The notes under the pieces were generated by a model. The model was not told where the DNA came from and ran no database searches. It saw nothing but the letters and a program-made list of their open reading frames with translations. A stretch of 44,547 nt of DNA from Natrialba taiwanensis DSM 12281 (lineage in GTDB: Archaea; Halobacteriota; Halobacteria; Halobacteriales; Natrialbaceae): NCBI RefSeq assembly GCF_000337595.1, contig NZ_AOIL01000013.1:143601-188147 (forward strand), written 5' to 3'. Made by a program: the position numbers and the translations under genes. Position 1 is the stretch's first letter. Every line of letters begins with the position of its first letter. Shown here in pieces: positions 32,965 through 41,090 of the stretch.

Positions 32965-33720
32965 CTACCTCGACTCCAGTACGTCCGCTGCTGGCGTCCG
33001 GCGTCCACAGCCCGGACAGAACGACCAATCGGATCTGAACTCATCGCCGCACTCACAGAACAATCGACGTGAGGACTTCTCACCGCAGTTCGGGCAGTAA
33101 ACGTGCTCGTCGTCAACGGGCTCGCCACACTGTCCACACGTCGTTTGCACCGATTCCGATTGAGTCTGTTCCTGGTCGACCTGTTGCGATGAGGGCTTCC
33201 CACCGCCGTTTCGACTCGAGTTCGCTCGCAAACGCTGTGGCGAATCAGACGGTTGATTATTTGGTCGTCTGACACGGTCTTCAGATGACGCCCGTTCGGA
33301 CACGCGCGTCTCCGACTGCTCGTCAGCCGACTGGAACGCCTGCCCTGCAAGCGAGACGGTGACATTGATGTCCTGTGTCTCACGGTCGTGAGCGTGTCTA
33401 TCGCTTCGTCTGTCGCCGGCGTATGACGGCTCCTGTGGACCTATCTGGCCGACAGAGTGCTGTCCGACAAGCGACGCAACCTGCTTGGCTACGAGTTCAT
33501 CGACGCGTTCACGGACGAGTTCGTCGAGCGTCTGATCGAGTGCTGAACTCGCCGGTTCGGCATCAGTTGTCGCGTTCCGCTCCGCGCGGGTATCGGAGAC
33601 CGGCCCCTCGTGACCGAGATATGAACGGAGTGCCTGGCGCATTGCCTCGCTCTTCGAAAGATCGAGGGCCTCGAGTTCGTCGACGAGGGCGTCATCGGCG
33701 CGAAACGTGATCTTACTCAT
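32965..33720 (-). CDS. cdrL: ribbon-helix-helix/zinc-ribbon regulator CdrL
   Basis: A 251-residue protein with an N-terminal RHH (MSKITFRADDALVDELEALD, then LSKSEAMRQALRSYL), a long acidic and Gln/Ser-rich disordered middle with a helical stretch (LDQTLDELVRERVDELVAKQ), and a C-terminal pair of zinc ribbons (CGQCGEPV...CPNCG; CECGDEF...CPGCG). Position directly upstream of cdrS-ftsZ2 and the RHH-plus-zinc design match CdrL (cell division regulator, long), which in Halobacterium binds the cdrS-ftsZ2 promoter. It has its own promoter; a gap of 216 bp with the operator array separates it from cdrS. Confidence 0.88.
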   Translation of the reverse strand: MSKITFRADDALVDELEALDLSKSEAMRQALRSYLGHEGPVSDTRAERNATTDAEPASSALDQTLDELVRERVDELVAKQVASLVGQHSVGQIGPQEPSYAGDRRSDRHAHDRETQDINVTVSLAGQAFQSADEQSETRVSERASSEDRVRRPNNQPSDSPQRLRANSSRNGGGKPSSQQVDQEQTQSESVQTTCGQCGEPVDDEHVYCPNCGEKSSRRLFCECGDEFRSDWSFCPGCGRRTPAADVLESR

Positions 33721-33845
33721 AGCCCGATATACAGGACTATTGATGAGCCACCTATATCAATCATGCTGTTACGTGCTACCAAACTCACCCCAGCAGCTGA
33801 AATAATAACCCTTATGTTCCGTTCGGCGACTACGTTTGAGTGTAC

Positions 33846-33919
33846 CCGCCCTTAGCTCAGACTGGTAGAGCAGTCGACTGTAGATCGACTTGCCCCCCGT
33901 TCAAATCGGGGAGGGCGGA
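33846..33919 (+). tRNA. tRNA-Tyr (GUA)
   Basis: A 74-nt cloverleaf. Acceptor strands CCGCCCT and AGGGCGG pair, discriminator is A. The anticodon stem GTCGA/TCGAC encloses CTGTAGA, giving anticodon GUA. The T-arm is CCCCG-TTCAAAT-CGGGG. No intron. The 3' end is repeated 113 bp downstream. A possible TATA box (ccttatgtt) lies about 38 bp upstream. Confidence 0.95.
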
Positions 33920-33921
33920 CT
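33899..33921 (+). repeat. att-like direct repeat, copy within tRNA-Tyr 3' end
   Basis: Twenty-three bases from the T-stem/loop of tRNA-Tyr to 2 bp past its 3' end (starting gttcaaatcgggg, ending ggcggact) recur exactly at 34012-34034. Integration into tRNA 3' ends by tyrosine recombinases leaves this kind of repeat. Confidence 0.8.
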
Positions 33922-33935
33922 TTCTCTGAAAATCC

Positions 33936-34008
33936 GTGAGACACGATTTGAGCTTGTGAGCCGCAGGCCTGGAACGGCGCGAAGTGCCGCATGCCAGGAA
34001 CGTCTCAC
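33936..34008 (+). other. structured 73-bp segment between the two att-like repeats
   Basis: The outer arms GTGAGAC (33936-33942) and GTCTCAC (34002-34008) are exact inverted repeats. Inside, CCTGG (33968-33972) pairs with CCAGG (33994-33998) and CGGCGC-GAA-GTGCCG (33975-33989) forms a six-pair stem with one G-U. No gene is seen. It may be a small RNA processed with tRNA-Tyr or a remnant of an element's end. Confidence 0.45.
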
Positions 34009-34011
34009 TGT

Positions 34012-34034
34012 GTTCAAATCGGGGAGGGCGGACT
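34012..34034 (+). repeat. att-like direct repeat, second copy of tRNA-Tyr 3' end
   Basis: An exact 23-bp copy of 33899-33921. Flanks differ (ccccc against cactgt on the left, ttctct against cggatt on the right), so the match ends sharply at both sides, as for a recombination core or a duplicated tRNA end. Confidence 0.8.
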
Positions 34035-34615
34035 CGGATTCTCACCGGAGTATAGTTGAACCGTATAGTGGCGTTTACGTCCTCCTGAGGACATCTACGT
34101 CCCGTTTCTAGTCGAGAAAACGATCAGTGAATTCGGAGTAGAGCTTGTTTCCAGTCGGGGACCTCCGTCTGTTGGCGAGTTTCGTAGTGGACATTCGGGG
34201 TGGGCTGTGTGACGATCGTCCAGCGGGCGTTAGACAACACACAGCGAACACCGCTTCAGAACTCGCATCAGAACGGGCTCTATCGCGTTTTCGGCACCAG
34301 TGAGATCACGCGTAGATGGAGAGGCGGAAGAAGCGGGAGAGATCGGCGTCCAGCCGATCCGGCTTGCGTTGGCCGAGCATATCAGAAAGGGGCCAGCAAC
34401 CGACGAAGCCGTGCGGTAGTGGTAGGTGGTGTTGGTGGTGTTGGAGCTACCGCAGGCAGTTAGACAACACGCAGCGCAAGGATAAATGGCTGTGACGATG
34501 GCAACCTACGTCGATCGTCCTTCGAAATCGAAGGGGGGCCACGCCCACCGTCCAGTGATGGCAAGCACGCAAACGCCGGCCGTCGGCTTTTGCGTCGTGT
34601 GGTGATACCGCGCGT
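34035..34615 (+). other. 581-bp non-coding stretch with imperfect direct repeat
   Basis: No convincing gene is seen on either strand. It holds a direct repeat of 18 bp with one mismatch (gttagacaacac-a/g-cagcg, 34229-34246 and 34459-34476, 230 bp apart), a perfect palindrome GTCCTC-CT-GAGGAC (34079-34092) and a G/T-rich run (34420-34446). The codon pattern of short frames here is unlike the neighbours. It is best read as decayed accessory DNA next to the tRNA-Tyr integration scar. Confidence 0.6.
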
Positions 34616-35008
34616 ATGAGCGAGGATCGTTCAGAGCCGGATCGTGATCGCGCCCAGGATCGTGCCGAACAGCGAAAATCCCAGCGAGCGGACACCACCG
34701 AGTCGATTCTCGAAGATGTCAACCGCCATCTTGGCGAGATGGAGTACCCGATTACGGGTGAAGAAATCGCGTCGGAGTACGGCAGCGAACCGATCGATAT
34801 GCCGAACGAGACGGAGTCGCTCGGGAGCGTCTTCGATCGGCTGGCCAACGAAGAGTTCGACAGCCAGGAGGAAGCGCGGGAGGCGATTTACGGAGAGATT
34901 ACAGGCGAGGCGGGGAGCCCGAACGAAGCGAATCTGGAGCGCGATCTCTCGCGGCTAGACGAGGAAAAACAGGGGTCGCTTGGCGAAAGCGGGAGCGATT
35001 CGCTTTAA
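34616..35008 (+). CDS. DUF5789-type haloarchaeal protein
   Basis: A 130-residue soluble, very acidic protein. The central block EYPITGEEIASEYGSEPIDM, then PNETESLGSVFDRLANEEFD matches what I recall of DUF5789, a short haloarchaeal family of unknown function. The N-terminal ~40 residues are charged and helical (DRDRAQDRAEQRKSQRADTT), and the C-terminal ~30 are disordered. It lies just upstream of aIF2-beta on the same strand (75 bp gap) but the latter has its own TATA-like box. No catalytic or metal-binding motif is seen. Confidence 0.75.
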   Translation: MSEDRSEPDRDRAQDRAEQRKSQRADTTESILEDVNRHLGEMEYPITGEEIASEYGSEPIDMPNETESLGSVFDRLANEEFDSQEEAREAIYGEITGEAGSPNEANLERDLSRLDEEKQGSLGESGSDSL

Positions 35009-35083
35009 GGGCTGACCAGCCCGATTCGGGTCCCGGAGCGTGATAGCAGAACCGATTTACGTCAGCGTCGTCTGGTTTCGCGT

Positions 35084-35695
35084 ATGGATTACGAGTCGAG
35101 TCTCGACCGAGCAATGGACGATGTTCCCGACATCGGGGGCGACGAGCAGCGGTTACAGATTCCGGATGCGGAAACGCAGAAAGACGGCGCGTTTACGCGG
35201 TTTACGAACCTGGGCGAGATCGCTGACGTGCTCTCGCGCGAGGATGAACATCTGCACCGATTTATCCAGCGCGAGATGGGGACAAGCGGCAAACTCGAGG
35301 ACGGCCGTGGTCGGTACAACGGGACGTTCTCGGAGCAGGACTTTAACGCCGCCGTCGAGGCCTATGTCGACGAATACGTTCTCTGTTCGGAGTGTGGCCT
35401 GCCGGACACTCGTCTCGTGCGCGAGGACCGGACGCCGATGTTGCGCTGTGACGCCTGCGGTGCGTTCCGTCCCGTCACCAAGCGCTCGGCGAGCACCCAA
35501 CAGCAACAACAGCAGGAGGCCGTCGAAGAGGGCAAGACCTACACCGTCGAGATCACTGGCACCGGGCGCAAAGGCGACGGCGTCGCAGAAAAGGGCGAGT
35601 ACACGATTTTCGTCCCCGGCGCACAGGAAGGCGACGTGGTCGACATCTACATCAAGAACATTTCGGGTAACCTCGCGTTCGCTCGACTCGACTGA
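35084..35695 (+). CDS. translation initiation factor aIF2 subunit beta with TRAM domain
   Basis: A 203-residue protein. The core aIF2-beta/eIF5 domain includes FTNLGEIADVLSREDEHLHR, YNGTFSEQDFNAAVEAYV and the C4 zinc ribbon CSECGLPDTRLV...LRCDACGA. A C-terminal TRAM domain (about 140-203; GKTYTVEITGTGRKGDGVAE, VPGAQEGDVVDIYIKNI) is the extension seen in haloarchaeal versions. aIF2 delivers initiator Met-tRNA to the small ribosomal subunit; the beta subunit supports tRNA binding and start selection. A TATA-like box (cgatttacg) about 28 bp before the ATG suggests a leaderless message. The linker to TRAM is a Gln run (STQQQQQQEA). Confidence 0.93.
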   Translation: MDYESSLDRAMDDVPDIGGDEQRLQIPDAETQKDGAFTRFTNLGEIADVLSREDEHLHRFIQREMGTSGKLEDGRGRYNGTFSEQDFNAAVEAYVDEYVLCSECGLPDTRLVREDRTPMLRCDACGAFRPVTKRSASTQQQQQQEAVEEGKTYTVEITGTGRKGDGVAEKGEYTIFVPGAQEGDVVDIYIKNISGNLAFARLD

Positions 35696-35823
35696 CGCCC
35701 GTCCCTGCTTTCTTTCGATTACTGCCTCGTTCCGTTCAGTTCGTTTTCACCAGTGTTGACGACCACCTGGACGGCCTTGCCAAAACCGCGACCATAAAGT
35801 CAACTTGGGCTAGTCACACGAGC

Positions 35824-36498
35824 GTGGGAGTCTCGTTCGATCTCTTCGACACGCTCGTCACCGCTGACTATCCGACCGATCCAGCCGCCGCCATCGCAAC
35901 CGAACTCGAGAGCCGCGACATCTCGGTTCCGGACGATTGGGCCGACGCCTATACCGAAGTGCACATCGATGCACCTGCGGGCGCAGAGATTCCCCTCCCA
36001 GCACACGTTTCTCGCGCGCTCGCGAGCCGCGGCGTCGAGTTCAGCGGCAACGTTCCCAGACGGGCCGTCGTTTCGGCGTTCGATCCCGCTGTCGAGACCA
36101 GACCGGGCGCGCGAGAGGCGATCGAGGCCGCTCGCTCCCGGAGCGGGGGCCAGGACCACGCCGTCGCCCTCTGTTCGAACTGTAGCGTCCCCGAACTCGT
36201 CGGGCGGACGCTCGTTCGATCGGAACTCACACGCGAGGACTTCGACGCGATCGTCACGAGCGTCGGCTGTGGCTGGCGCAAGCCGGCACCCGAAATATTC
36301 GAGGTGACAGCGGACGAACTCGGTATCGAGCCGTCCGAACTCGTCCACATCGGCGACGACCCGCGAACGGACGGCGGCGTCGAAGCCGTCGGCGGAACGG
36401 CGCTGCTTCTCGACGCCGATGTGGAACCGACCGCCCGAACGCGTCTCCCGAACCTCGGTGCGCTCGCGGATCGGCTCGACGCGCTGGAGGTGACCTGA
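35824..36498 (+). CDS. HAD-superfamily hydrolase heading the cobalamin operon
   Basis: A 224-residue HAD hydrolase. Motif I is FDLFDTLVT with the nucleophile Asp, motif II is ALCSNCS, motif III Lys is in GWRKPAPEIF and motif IV is HIGDDPRTD. A cap of about 75 residues lies between motifs I and II. The start is GTG with a TATA-like box (ccataaag) about 30 bp upstream, so translation is probably leaderless. It lies 63 bp before cbiB. Because the last step of archaeal cobalamin assembly needs a phosphatase (adenosylcobalamin-5'-phosphate or alpha-ribazole phosphate) and no cobZ/cobC-type gene is in the operon, this HAD is a candidate. Phosphoglycolate phosphatase is an alternative. Confidence 0.8.
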   Translation: MGVSFDLFDTLVTADYPTDPAAAIATELESRDISVPDDWADAYTEVHIDAPAGAEIPLPAHVSRALASRGVEFSGNVPRRAVVSAFDPAVETRPGAREAIEAARSRSGGQDHAVALCSNCSVPELVGRTLVRSELTREDFDAIVTSVGCGWRKPAPEIFEVTADELGIEPSELVHIGDDPRTDGGVEAVGGTALLLDADVEPTARTRLPNLGALADRLDALEVT

Positions 36499-36561
36499 AC
36501 TCGTGAAACGGGTGCCGGCGTGGTCAGCATGGTGTCCCGTCACGAACACGGAGGACAGCCC

Positions 36562-37587
36562 ATGGCACTGCTGACAGTCATCGTCCTCGTCGTCGCAGTC
36601 GGACTCGACTGGCTCATCGGCGAGCCACCGAACTCGATGCACCCCGTCGCCTGGCTCGGTCGTCTCGTCGATGCACTCGATCGCGAGTGGAGCGAGAACG
36701 AGCGCCGACAGCGCCTCGTCGGGGTCGCGATCGCACTCCTGGTTCCGCTCGTCCCCGCGGCCGTCGCCGGTGGTTTTGTCTTCGGTTCCACGACGATCTC
36801 CCCGCTACTCGGGGTCGCAACCGCCGCACTCGTCCTCTTTCTGACGATGAGCCTGCGATCGCTGCTCGCGCTAACCGACGAGGTCGTGGACGCGACCGCA
36901 AGGGACGTGACGGATCTCGAGACGGCTCGTAATCGAGTTCGAGGACTCGTCGGACGGGACGTGTCGTCGTTATCGCCGGCCGAGATTCGTAGCGCGGCGG
37001 TCGAGAGCGCGGCTGAAAACCTCGCCGACGGCGTCGTGGCGACGGTACTCCCGTTCGCAGTGCTCGCTCCCGTCTCGCTGCCGGGAGCCGCGGCGGCCGC
37101 CGCCTGGGTCAAGGGCGTCAACACGCTGGATTCGATGCTCGGGTATCCGTCGAAACCGATCGGCACTGCGAGTGCGCGCCTCGACGACATCGTGATGTGG
37201 ATTCCCGCCCGCGTGACGGCGGCGGCGATCGCACTCGCTACCGCGGACCCGCTCGCGCTCCGCCGCGCCACCGCGTGGGCTCGCGCTCCGCCGTCGCCGA
37301 ACTCGGGCTGGCCGATGGCGACGCTCGCCTGCGCGCTCTCGATCCGGCTCACGAAACCGGGCGTGTACGACCTCAATCCGACAGCGCCGCTGCCGACTCC
37401 CGAAGACGGTGCGCGAGCGACGACAGTCGTCGGGGTGGCAGCAGCCGTCGCGATCCTGTTCGCGATCGTCGCATCAGTCGCAGTCGCTTCGCTCGCTGCT
37501 GCGTTCGGCGTCGCGGATGGGCCGATGGACGGCACGTTGAACTCGTCACTCGAATTGCTTGCCGTGGGGGTGGGTCAATGGTCGTAA
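36562..37587 (+). CDS. cbiB: adenosylcobinamide-phosphate synthase
   Basis: A 341-residue membrane protein that joins aminopropanol phosphate to adenosylcobyric acid. The N-terminal DWLIGEPPNSMHPVAWLGRL is the family signature (D-x-x-x-G-D/E-P...HPV), and AAVESAAENLADGVVATVLPF is the second conserved block. About seven hydrophobic segments. ATG at 36562 was chosen because GGAGG lies 8 bp upstream; the in-frame GTG at 36520 would add 14 polar residues. Its last 10 bp overlap the cobS start, which indicates coupled translation. CobD in the same operon supplies aminopropanol phosphate. Confidence 0.92.
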   Translation: MALLTVIVLVVAVGLDWLIGEPPNSMHPVAWLGRLVDALDREWSENERRQRLVGVAIALLVPLVPAAVAGGFVFGSTTISPLLGVATAALVLFLTMSLRSLLALTDEVVDATARDVTDLETARNRVRGLVGRDVSSLSPAEIRSAAVESAAENLADGVVATVLPFAVLAPVSLPGAAAAAAWVKGVNTLDSMLGYPSKPIGTASARLDDIVMWIPARVTAAAIALATADPLALRRATAWARAPPSPNSGWPMATLACALSIRLTKPGVYDLNPTAPLPTPEDGARATTVVGVAAAVAILFAIVASVAVASLAAAFGVADGPMDGTLNSSLELLAVGVGQWS

Positions 37588-38345
37588 GCGTCAAACGCTG
37601 GGGCCGCGCGATTCGTGGCGCGCTCGGCTTCCTGACGCGGCTCCCGGTCGGCCACCACGACGGCGACTGGGACGCGTTCCGATCGACGCCAGCCGCCTTT
37701 CCGCTCGTCGGACTCGCCGCGGGAGCGGTCGCTGCGCTCCCGTTACTCGCAGCCGATGTATTGGCCCCGCCGACCGTCGCGTTCGGCTATCTTCTGGCCG
37801 TATACGCGGTAATGGGGATCAACCACCTCGATGGTGTTGCCGACCTCGGCGATGCGCTCGTGGTCCACGGTGATTCCGACCGCCGCCGCGAGGTTCTGAA
37901 GGATACGACGACGGGGGTCGGTGCGATTCTCGCGGTTTCGATCACCGTCGCCGGGCTCGCACTCGCGGGGCTCGGTCTCGCCTCACTGCCGGTCCTGACG
38001 GCGGTGACGGTCGCGATCGGAGCCGAAGTCGGATCGAAGTTCGGCATGGCGTCGATGGCCTGCTTCGGCCGCGCACCTTACGAGGGAATGGGCCGGCAGT
38101 TCACCGAGGCCGCGAGTTCAGGATCGTGGCTCGTCCCGGCGGCGGTCGTCCTTTCAGCAGCGACGATCGGCTGGCCGCATCCGGCGACGGTCGCCGTCTG
38201 CGGTGGAATCGGAGGCGTCACCCTTCCCTGGTACTGGGCGAACCGCCACCTCGGCGGGATCAACGGCGATATCTTCGGCGCGGCGAACGAGTTGGGGCGC
38301 GTCGCCGGCGTGCACGCGGGGGTGATCGCGTGGACGCTCTTGTGA
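37578..38345 (+). CDS. cobS: adenosylcobinamide-GDP ribazoletransferase
   Basis: A 255-residue integral membrane enzyme that joins GDP-cobinamide to alpha-ribazole (or its phosphate) to give cobalamin (phosphate). The N-terminal GALGFLTRLPVG, the signature NHLDGVADLGDALVVHGDSD and LKDTTTGVGAILAV define the family; six to seven membrane segments are seen. The ATG lies inside the end of cbiB. The 3' end overlaps cobY by 16 bp, so the three genes are tightly coupled. Confidence 0.93.
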   Translation: MVVSVKRWGRAIRGALGFLTRLPVGHHDGDWDAFRSTPAAFPLVGLAAGAVAALPLLAADVLAPPTVAFGYLLAVYAVMGINHLDGVADLGDALVVHGDSDRRREVLKDTTTGVGAILAVSITVAGLALAGLGLASLPVLTAVTVAIGAEVGSKFGMASMACFGRAPYEGMGRQFTEAASSGSWLVPAAVVLSAATIGWPHPATVAVCGGIGGVTLPWYWANRHLGGINGDIFGAANELGRVAGVHAGVIAWTLL

Positions 38346-38953
38346 TGTGCGGTGGAAAGGGAACGCGCCTCGAGAGCGACCGCGAGAAGCCGCTGTACCC
38401 GATCGACGGTATTGCAATGGTCGACCGCGTCGTGACCGCGCTCGCGCAGAGCCGCATCGACGCGATTTACGCGGCGGTATCGCCGAACGCGCCGGAAACC
38501 CGCGACCACCTCTCCGCTTCCGACGAACCCGTTACGACGATCAGCACCGCCGGCGACGGCTACGTCGCCGACCTCCTGGCGGTTCTCGACCGACCGGCCG
38601 TAACGACGCCGATACTCACCGTCGCCGCCGACCTCCCGCTTCTGGACGCTGCGGTCGTCGAGCAAGTACTCACGGTCTACGACGACCGCGGCCACGCGGG
38701 CTCGCTGACCGTCTGCGTCCCCGAGACCTGTAAACGACGACTCGGCACCAGCGTCGATTCCCGGCTCGACACGGCCACCTCGCCCGACGAACTCGTCCCG
38801 ACCGGCATCAACGTCGTCGACGCCACAGCGGACGACTCCACCGCCGAATCCATGACCTACGTAACCGACGATCCGCGACTCGCGATCAACGTGAACCGCC
38901 GCGAAGACGCTCGACTTGCGACCGAACGCATCCGTCGTTCGACCGATCGATAA
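38330..38953 (+). CDS. cobY: GTP:adenosylcobinamide-phosphate guanylyltransferase
   Basis: A 207-residue nucleotidyltransferase of the MobA-like fold that activates adenosylcobinamide phosphate as the GDP derivative; archaea use CobY in place of the bacterial CobU. The N-terminal MDALVMCGGKGTRL and KPLYPIDGIAMVDRV are the nucleotide-binding loop, and VAADLPLLD is the metal-binding strand. GTG at 38330 was chosen because the next in-frame ATG (38345) would cut off the first strand. It overlaps cobS by 16 bp. Confidence 0.9.
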   Translation: MDALVMCGGKGTRLESDREKPLYPIDGIAMVDRVVTALAQSRIDAIYAAVSPNAPETRDHLSASDEPVTTISTAGDGYVADLLAVLDRPAVTTPILTVAADLPLLDAAVVEQVLTVYDDRGHAGSLTVCVPETCKRRLGTSVDSRLDTATSPDELVPTGINVVDATADDSTAESMTYVTDDPRLAINVNRREDARLATERIRRSTDR

Positions 38954-38965
38954 CAACCAGTACCA

Positions 38966-40024
38966 ATGACACGCATCATCCTCCCCGCCGGAACGACCGA
39001 AACGGCGCTCGTCGACGGCATCAGCGCCGCCGGTGCAGCGCCGGAGCTCATGGCGCATACGCCATCCGCAGACGTTGAGATCCTCGAGTTCGGCGCGCCA
39101 GCGCGCTCGCCCGTTACACCAGTCAGCCCGAGCGGCTGTCCGACGCCCGCCGCCGTCACACGGGCCGTCCGCGAGGTCGTCGGCTTCGACGTAACGGTGG
39201 TCGACGCCGGCCTCGCAAAGCCGACGAGTTCGCCGACGGTGGACCTCGGCGTCCAACCGGGGGCGGACATCCGCAAATCGGCGGCCGTCCCCGACGCGGC
39301 GGCGATTTTCGACCGCGCGCACGGCTACGGCGCGAGCCTGCCGGCCGGCGAGAGCGAACTCGTGATCGGCGAGACGATTCCCGGCGGGACGACGACGGCG
39401 CTCGGCGTGCTCACCGCGCTGGGCGAGCCGACGACCGTCTCGTCGTCGCTGCCCGAGAATCCGGTCGAGCGCAAGCGCCGCGTCGTCTCCGAGGGCCTCG
39501 CAGCGAGCGATCTCGAACCCGGAGACTGCGCGTCGGACCCGTTCGCGGCGATTCGAGCCGTCGGCGACCCGGTCCAACCGACCGTCGCGGGCGTCGCGGC
39601 CGGCGCGCTCGAGTCGGGAGCCGACGTGACGCTCGCGGGCGGCACCCAGATGGTCGCTGTCGCCGCCGTCCTCCGCCACGCCGGCGTCGATGCCTCCCTC
39701 GAAATCGCGACGACCTCGTTCGTCGTGGCCGAACAGGGCCCGCGCCTTCGGGAGGCGTGCACTGAACTCGACTGCGAACTCACGATCACCGATCCGGGCT
39801 TCGGCGACCACGGGCGCGAGCACGTCGCGATGGAGCGCTACTGCGCTGGCGAAGCGAAGGAAGGCGTCGCGATGGGCGGTGCGCTCTCGCTCGTTCCACC
39901 CGGCGAGATGGCAACGGTCAGAGAGCAGTTCGAACTCGTCTGTTCGCGGCTCGGAATCGATGCTGATGGCGAAGGGGTCGGAGACCCGAGCCAGATGGAA
40001 ACGGGGGACGAGGATGGATCCTGA
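38966..40024 (+). CDS. cobT: nicotinate-nucleotide-dimethylbenzimidazole phosphoribosyltransferase family (archaeal CobT, UPF0284)
   Basis: A 352-residue protein of the archaeal CobT/UPF0284 group that makes the alpha-riboside phosphate for the lower ligand. Seen are VVDAGLAKPTSSPTVDLG, IGETIPGGTTTALGVLTALG, SSSLPENPVERKR and LAGGTQMVAVAAVLRHAG, all typical of the family. It follows cobY by 12 bp and overlaps cobD by 11 bp. The lower base cannot be told from sequence. The C-terminal ~20 residues are an acidic tail. Confidence 0.88.
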   Translation: MTRIILPAGTTETALVDGISAAGAAPELMAHTPSADVEILEFGAPARSPVTPVSPSGCPTPAAVTRAVREVVGFDVTVVDAGLAKPTSSPTVDLGVQPGADIRKSAAVPDAAAIFDRAHGYGASLPAGESELVIGETIPGGTTTALGVLTALGEPTTVSSSLPENPVERKRRVVSEGLAASDLEPGDCASDPFAAIRAVGDPVQPTVAGVAAGALESGADVTLAGGTQMVAVAAVLRHAGVDASLEIATTSFVVAEQGPRLREACTELDCELTITDPGFGDHGREHVAMERYCAGEAKEGVAMGGALSLVPPGEMATVREQFELVCSRLGIDADGEGVGDPSQMETGDEDGS

Positions 40025-41090
40025 GTCGATCCGCGGTGGAAGCCGTGTCCACCACGGCGGCGACCCCGATCCGGACGTGCTCGATTTCTCGGCGAACACC
40101 AACCCGTCGACGCCCGCAGGGGTCGACGACGTGTACGCCGACGCACTCGAGGCCTCCCGCCGATACCCCGACGACGACTACGCCGACTTCCGGGCTGCCG
40201 CAGCCGCGTTCGTCGACTGCGATCCCAACCGAGTAATCTCAACGCCGGGCGGCCTGGCCGCGATTCGACTGGCGATGGAACTCGAACTCGAGCCCGGTGA
40301 CGAGGCGCTGGTTCCCTACCCGAGTTTCGGCGAGTACGCCCGCGAGGTCCGATTACAGGGTGCGACGCCGCGGTTCGTGCGGTACGACGACTGCTGTGAC
40401 CTGCGCCAGGTGGCGCTTGAAAATTGTTCGCTCGCGGTCGTCTGCACGCCGAACAACCCGACCGGCGACGTGGTCGATCCGGACGACCTGGCCACATTCG
40501 CTGCTCGCTGTGCGGAAGCCGGAACGACCCTCCTCGTCGACGAGGCGTTCCTCGGATTCACCGAGCGCCCGTCGGCGGCCACGCTCGATCGGGAACACGT
40601 CATCGTCGCGCGCTCGCTCACCAAACTGTTCGGGCTGCCCGGACTCCGCGCCGGCTTCGCCGTCGCCACCGGCGAGCGCCGTCGCGCACTCGAGACAGCC
40701 CGTCGCGCGTGGTCGCTCGGCACGCCGGCCGCACGCGTCGGTGCATACTGCCTGCGTCAGGACGAGTTCATCCGCGCGACTCGTGCGCGCGTCGCCAGCG
40801 AACGCGTGCGGCTTCGCGAGACGCTCGACGCTGAACTCGGATTCAACGTGCACGATTCCGATGCGCCGTACCTGCTGTGTGACGTCGGTGACCGCGACGT
40901 TGAGGACGTACTCGCGTCGGCGCGGGAGCGCGGCGTCGCCGTCCGCGACGCGCGGACCTTTCGGACCCTCGAGTCGCATGTACGGGTTGCAGTCAAGGAC
41001 CGGGATTCGAACGATCGGTTGCTCGCCGCGCTCGGTGCCGGTGCCAGTGTCGGTGCCGGTGACACCGGCGACGGCGGTGGCGCTAGCTAA
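40014..41090 (+). CDS. cobD: threonine-phosphate decarboxylase
   Basis: A 358-residue fold-type I PLP enzyme that decarboxylates L-threonine phosphate to aminopropanol phosphate for CbiB. PLP residues are in place: Asn148 in TPNNPTG, Asp176 in LLVDEAFLGF, and Lys204 in SLTKLFGLPGLRAGF. The family is related to histidinol-phosphate aminotransferase (HisC), but the operon context and HHGGDPDPDVLDFSANTNP N-terminus indicate CobD. ATG at 40014 lies 11 bp within cobT; its stop overlaps the cbiZ ATG by one base. The C-terminus is a Gly/Asp tail. Confidence 0.9.
   Translation: MDPESIRGGSRVHHGGDPDPDVLDFSANTNPSTPAGVDDVYADALEASRRYPDDDYADFRAAAAAFVDCDPNRVISTPGGLAAIRLAMELELEPGDEALVPYPSFGEYAREVRLQGATPRFVRYDDCCDLRQVALENCSLAVVCTPNNPTGDVVDPDDLATFAARCAEAGTTLLVDEAFLGFTERPSAATLDREHVIVARSLTKLFGLPGLRAGFAVATGERRRALETARRAWSLGTPAARVGAYCLRQDEFIRATRARVASERVRLRETLDAELGFNVHDSDAPYLLCDVGDRDVEDVLASARERGVAVRDARTFRTLESHVRVAVKDRDSNDRLLAALGAGASVGAGDTGDGGGAS

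Noticed and set aside
33857..34045. A 62-codon reverse-strand frame over tRNA-Tyr, considered as an integrase remnant next to the att-like repeat
   Set aside because: It overlaps the tRNA itself and shows none of the Arg/His/Tyr motifs of tyrosine recombinases.
34200..34463. An 87-codon GTG-started frame in the gap after tRNA-Tyr
   Set aside because: Basic and low-complexity (ends VVVGGVGGVGATAGS), no start signals, composition unlike the acidic proteome; treated as non-coding.
38078..40102. A 674-codon open frame on the reverse strand across cobS, cobY and cobT
   Set aside because: It lies antisense to three well recognised, overlapping cobalamin genes. Long antisense frames are expected from the GC-rich codon pattern, and the translation shows no known domain.
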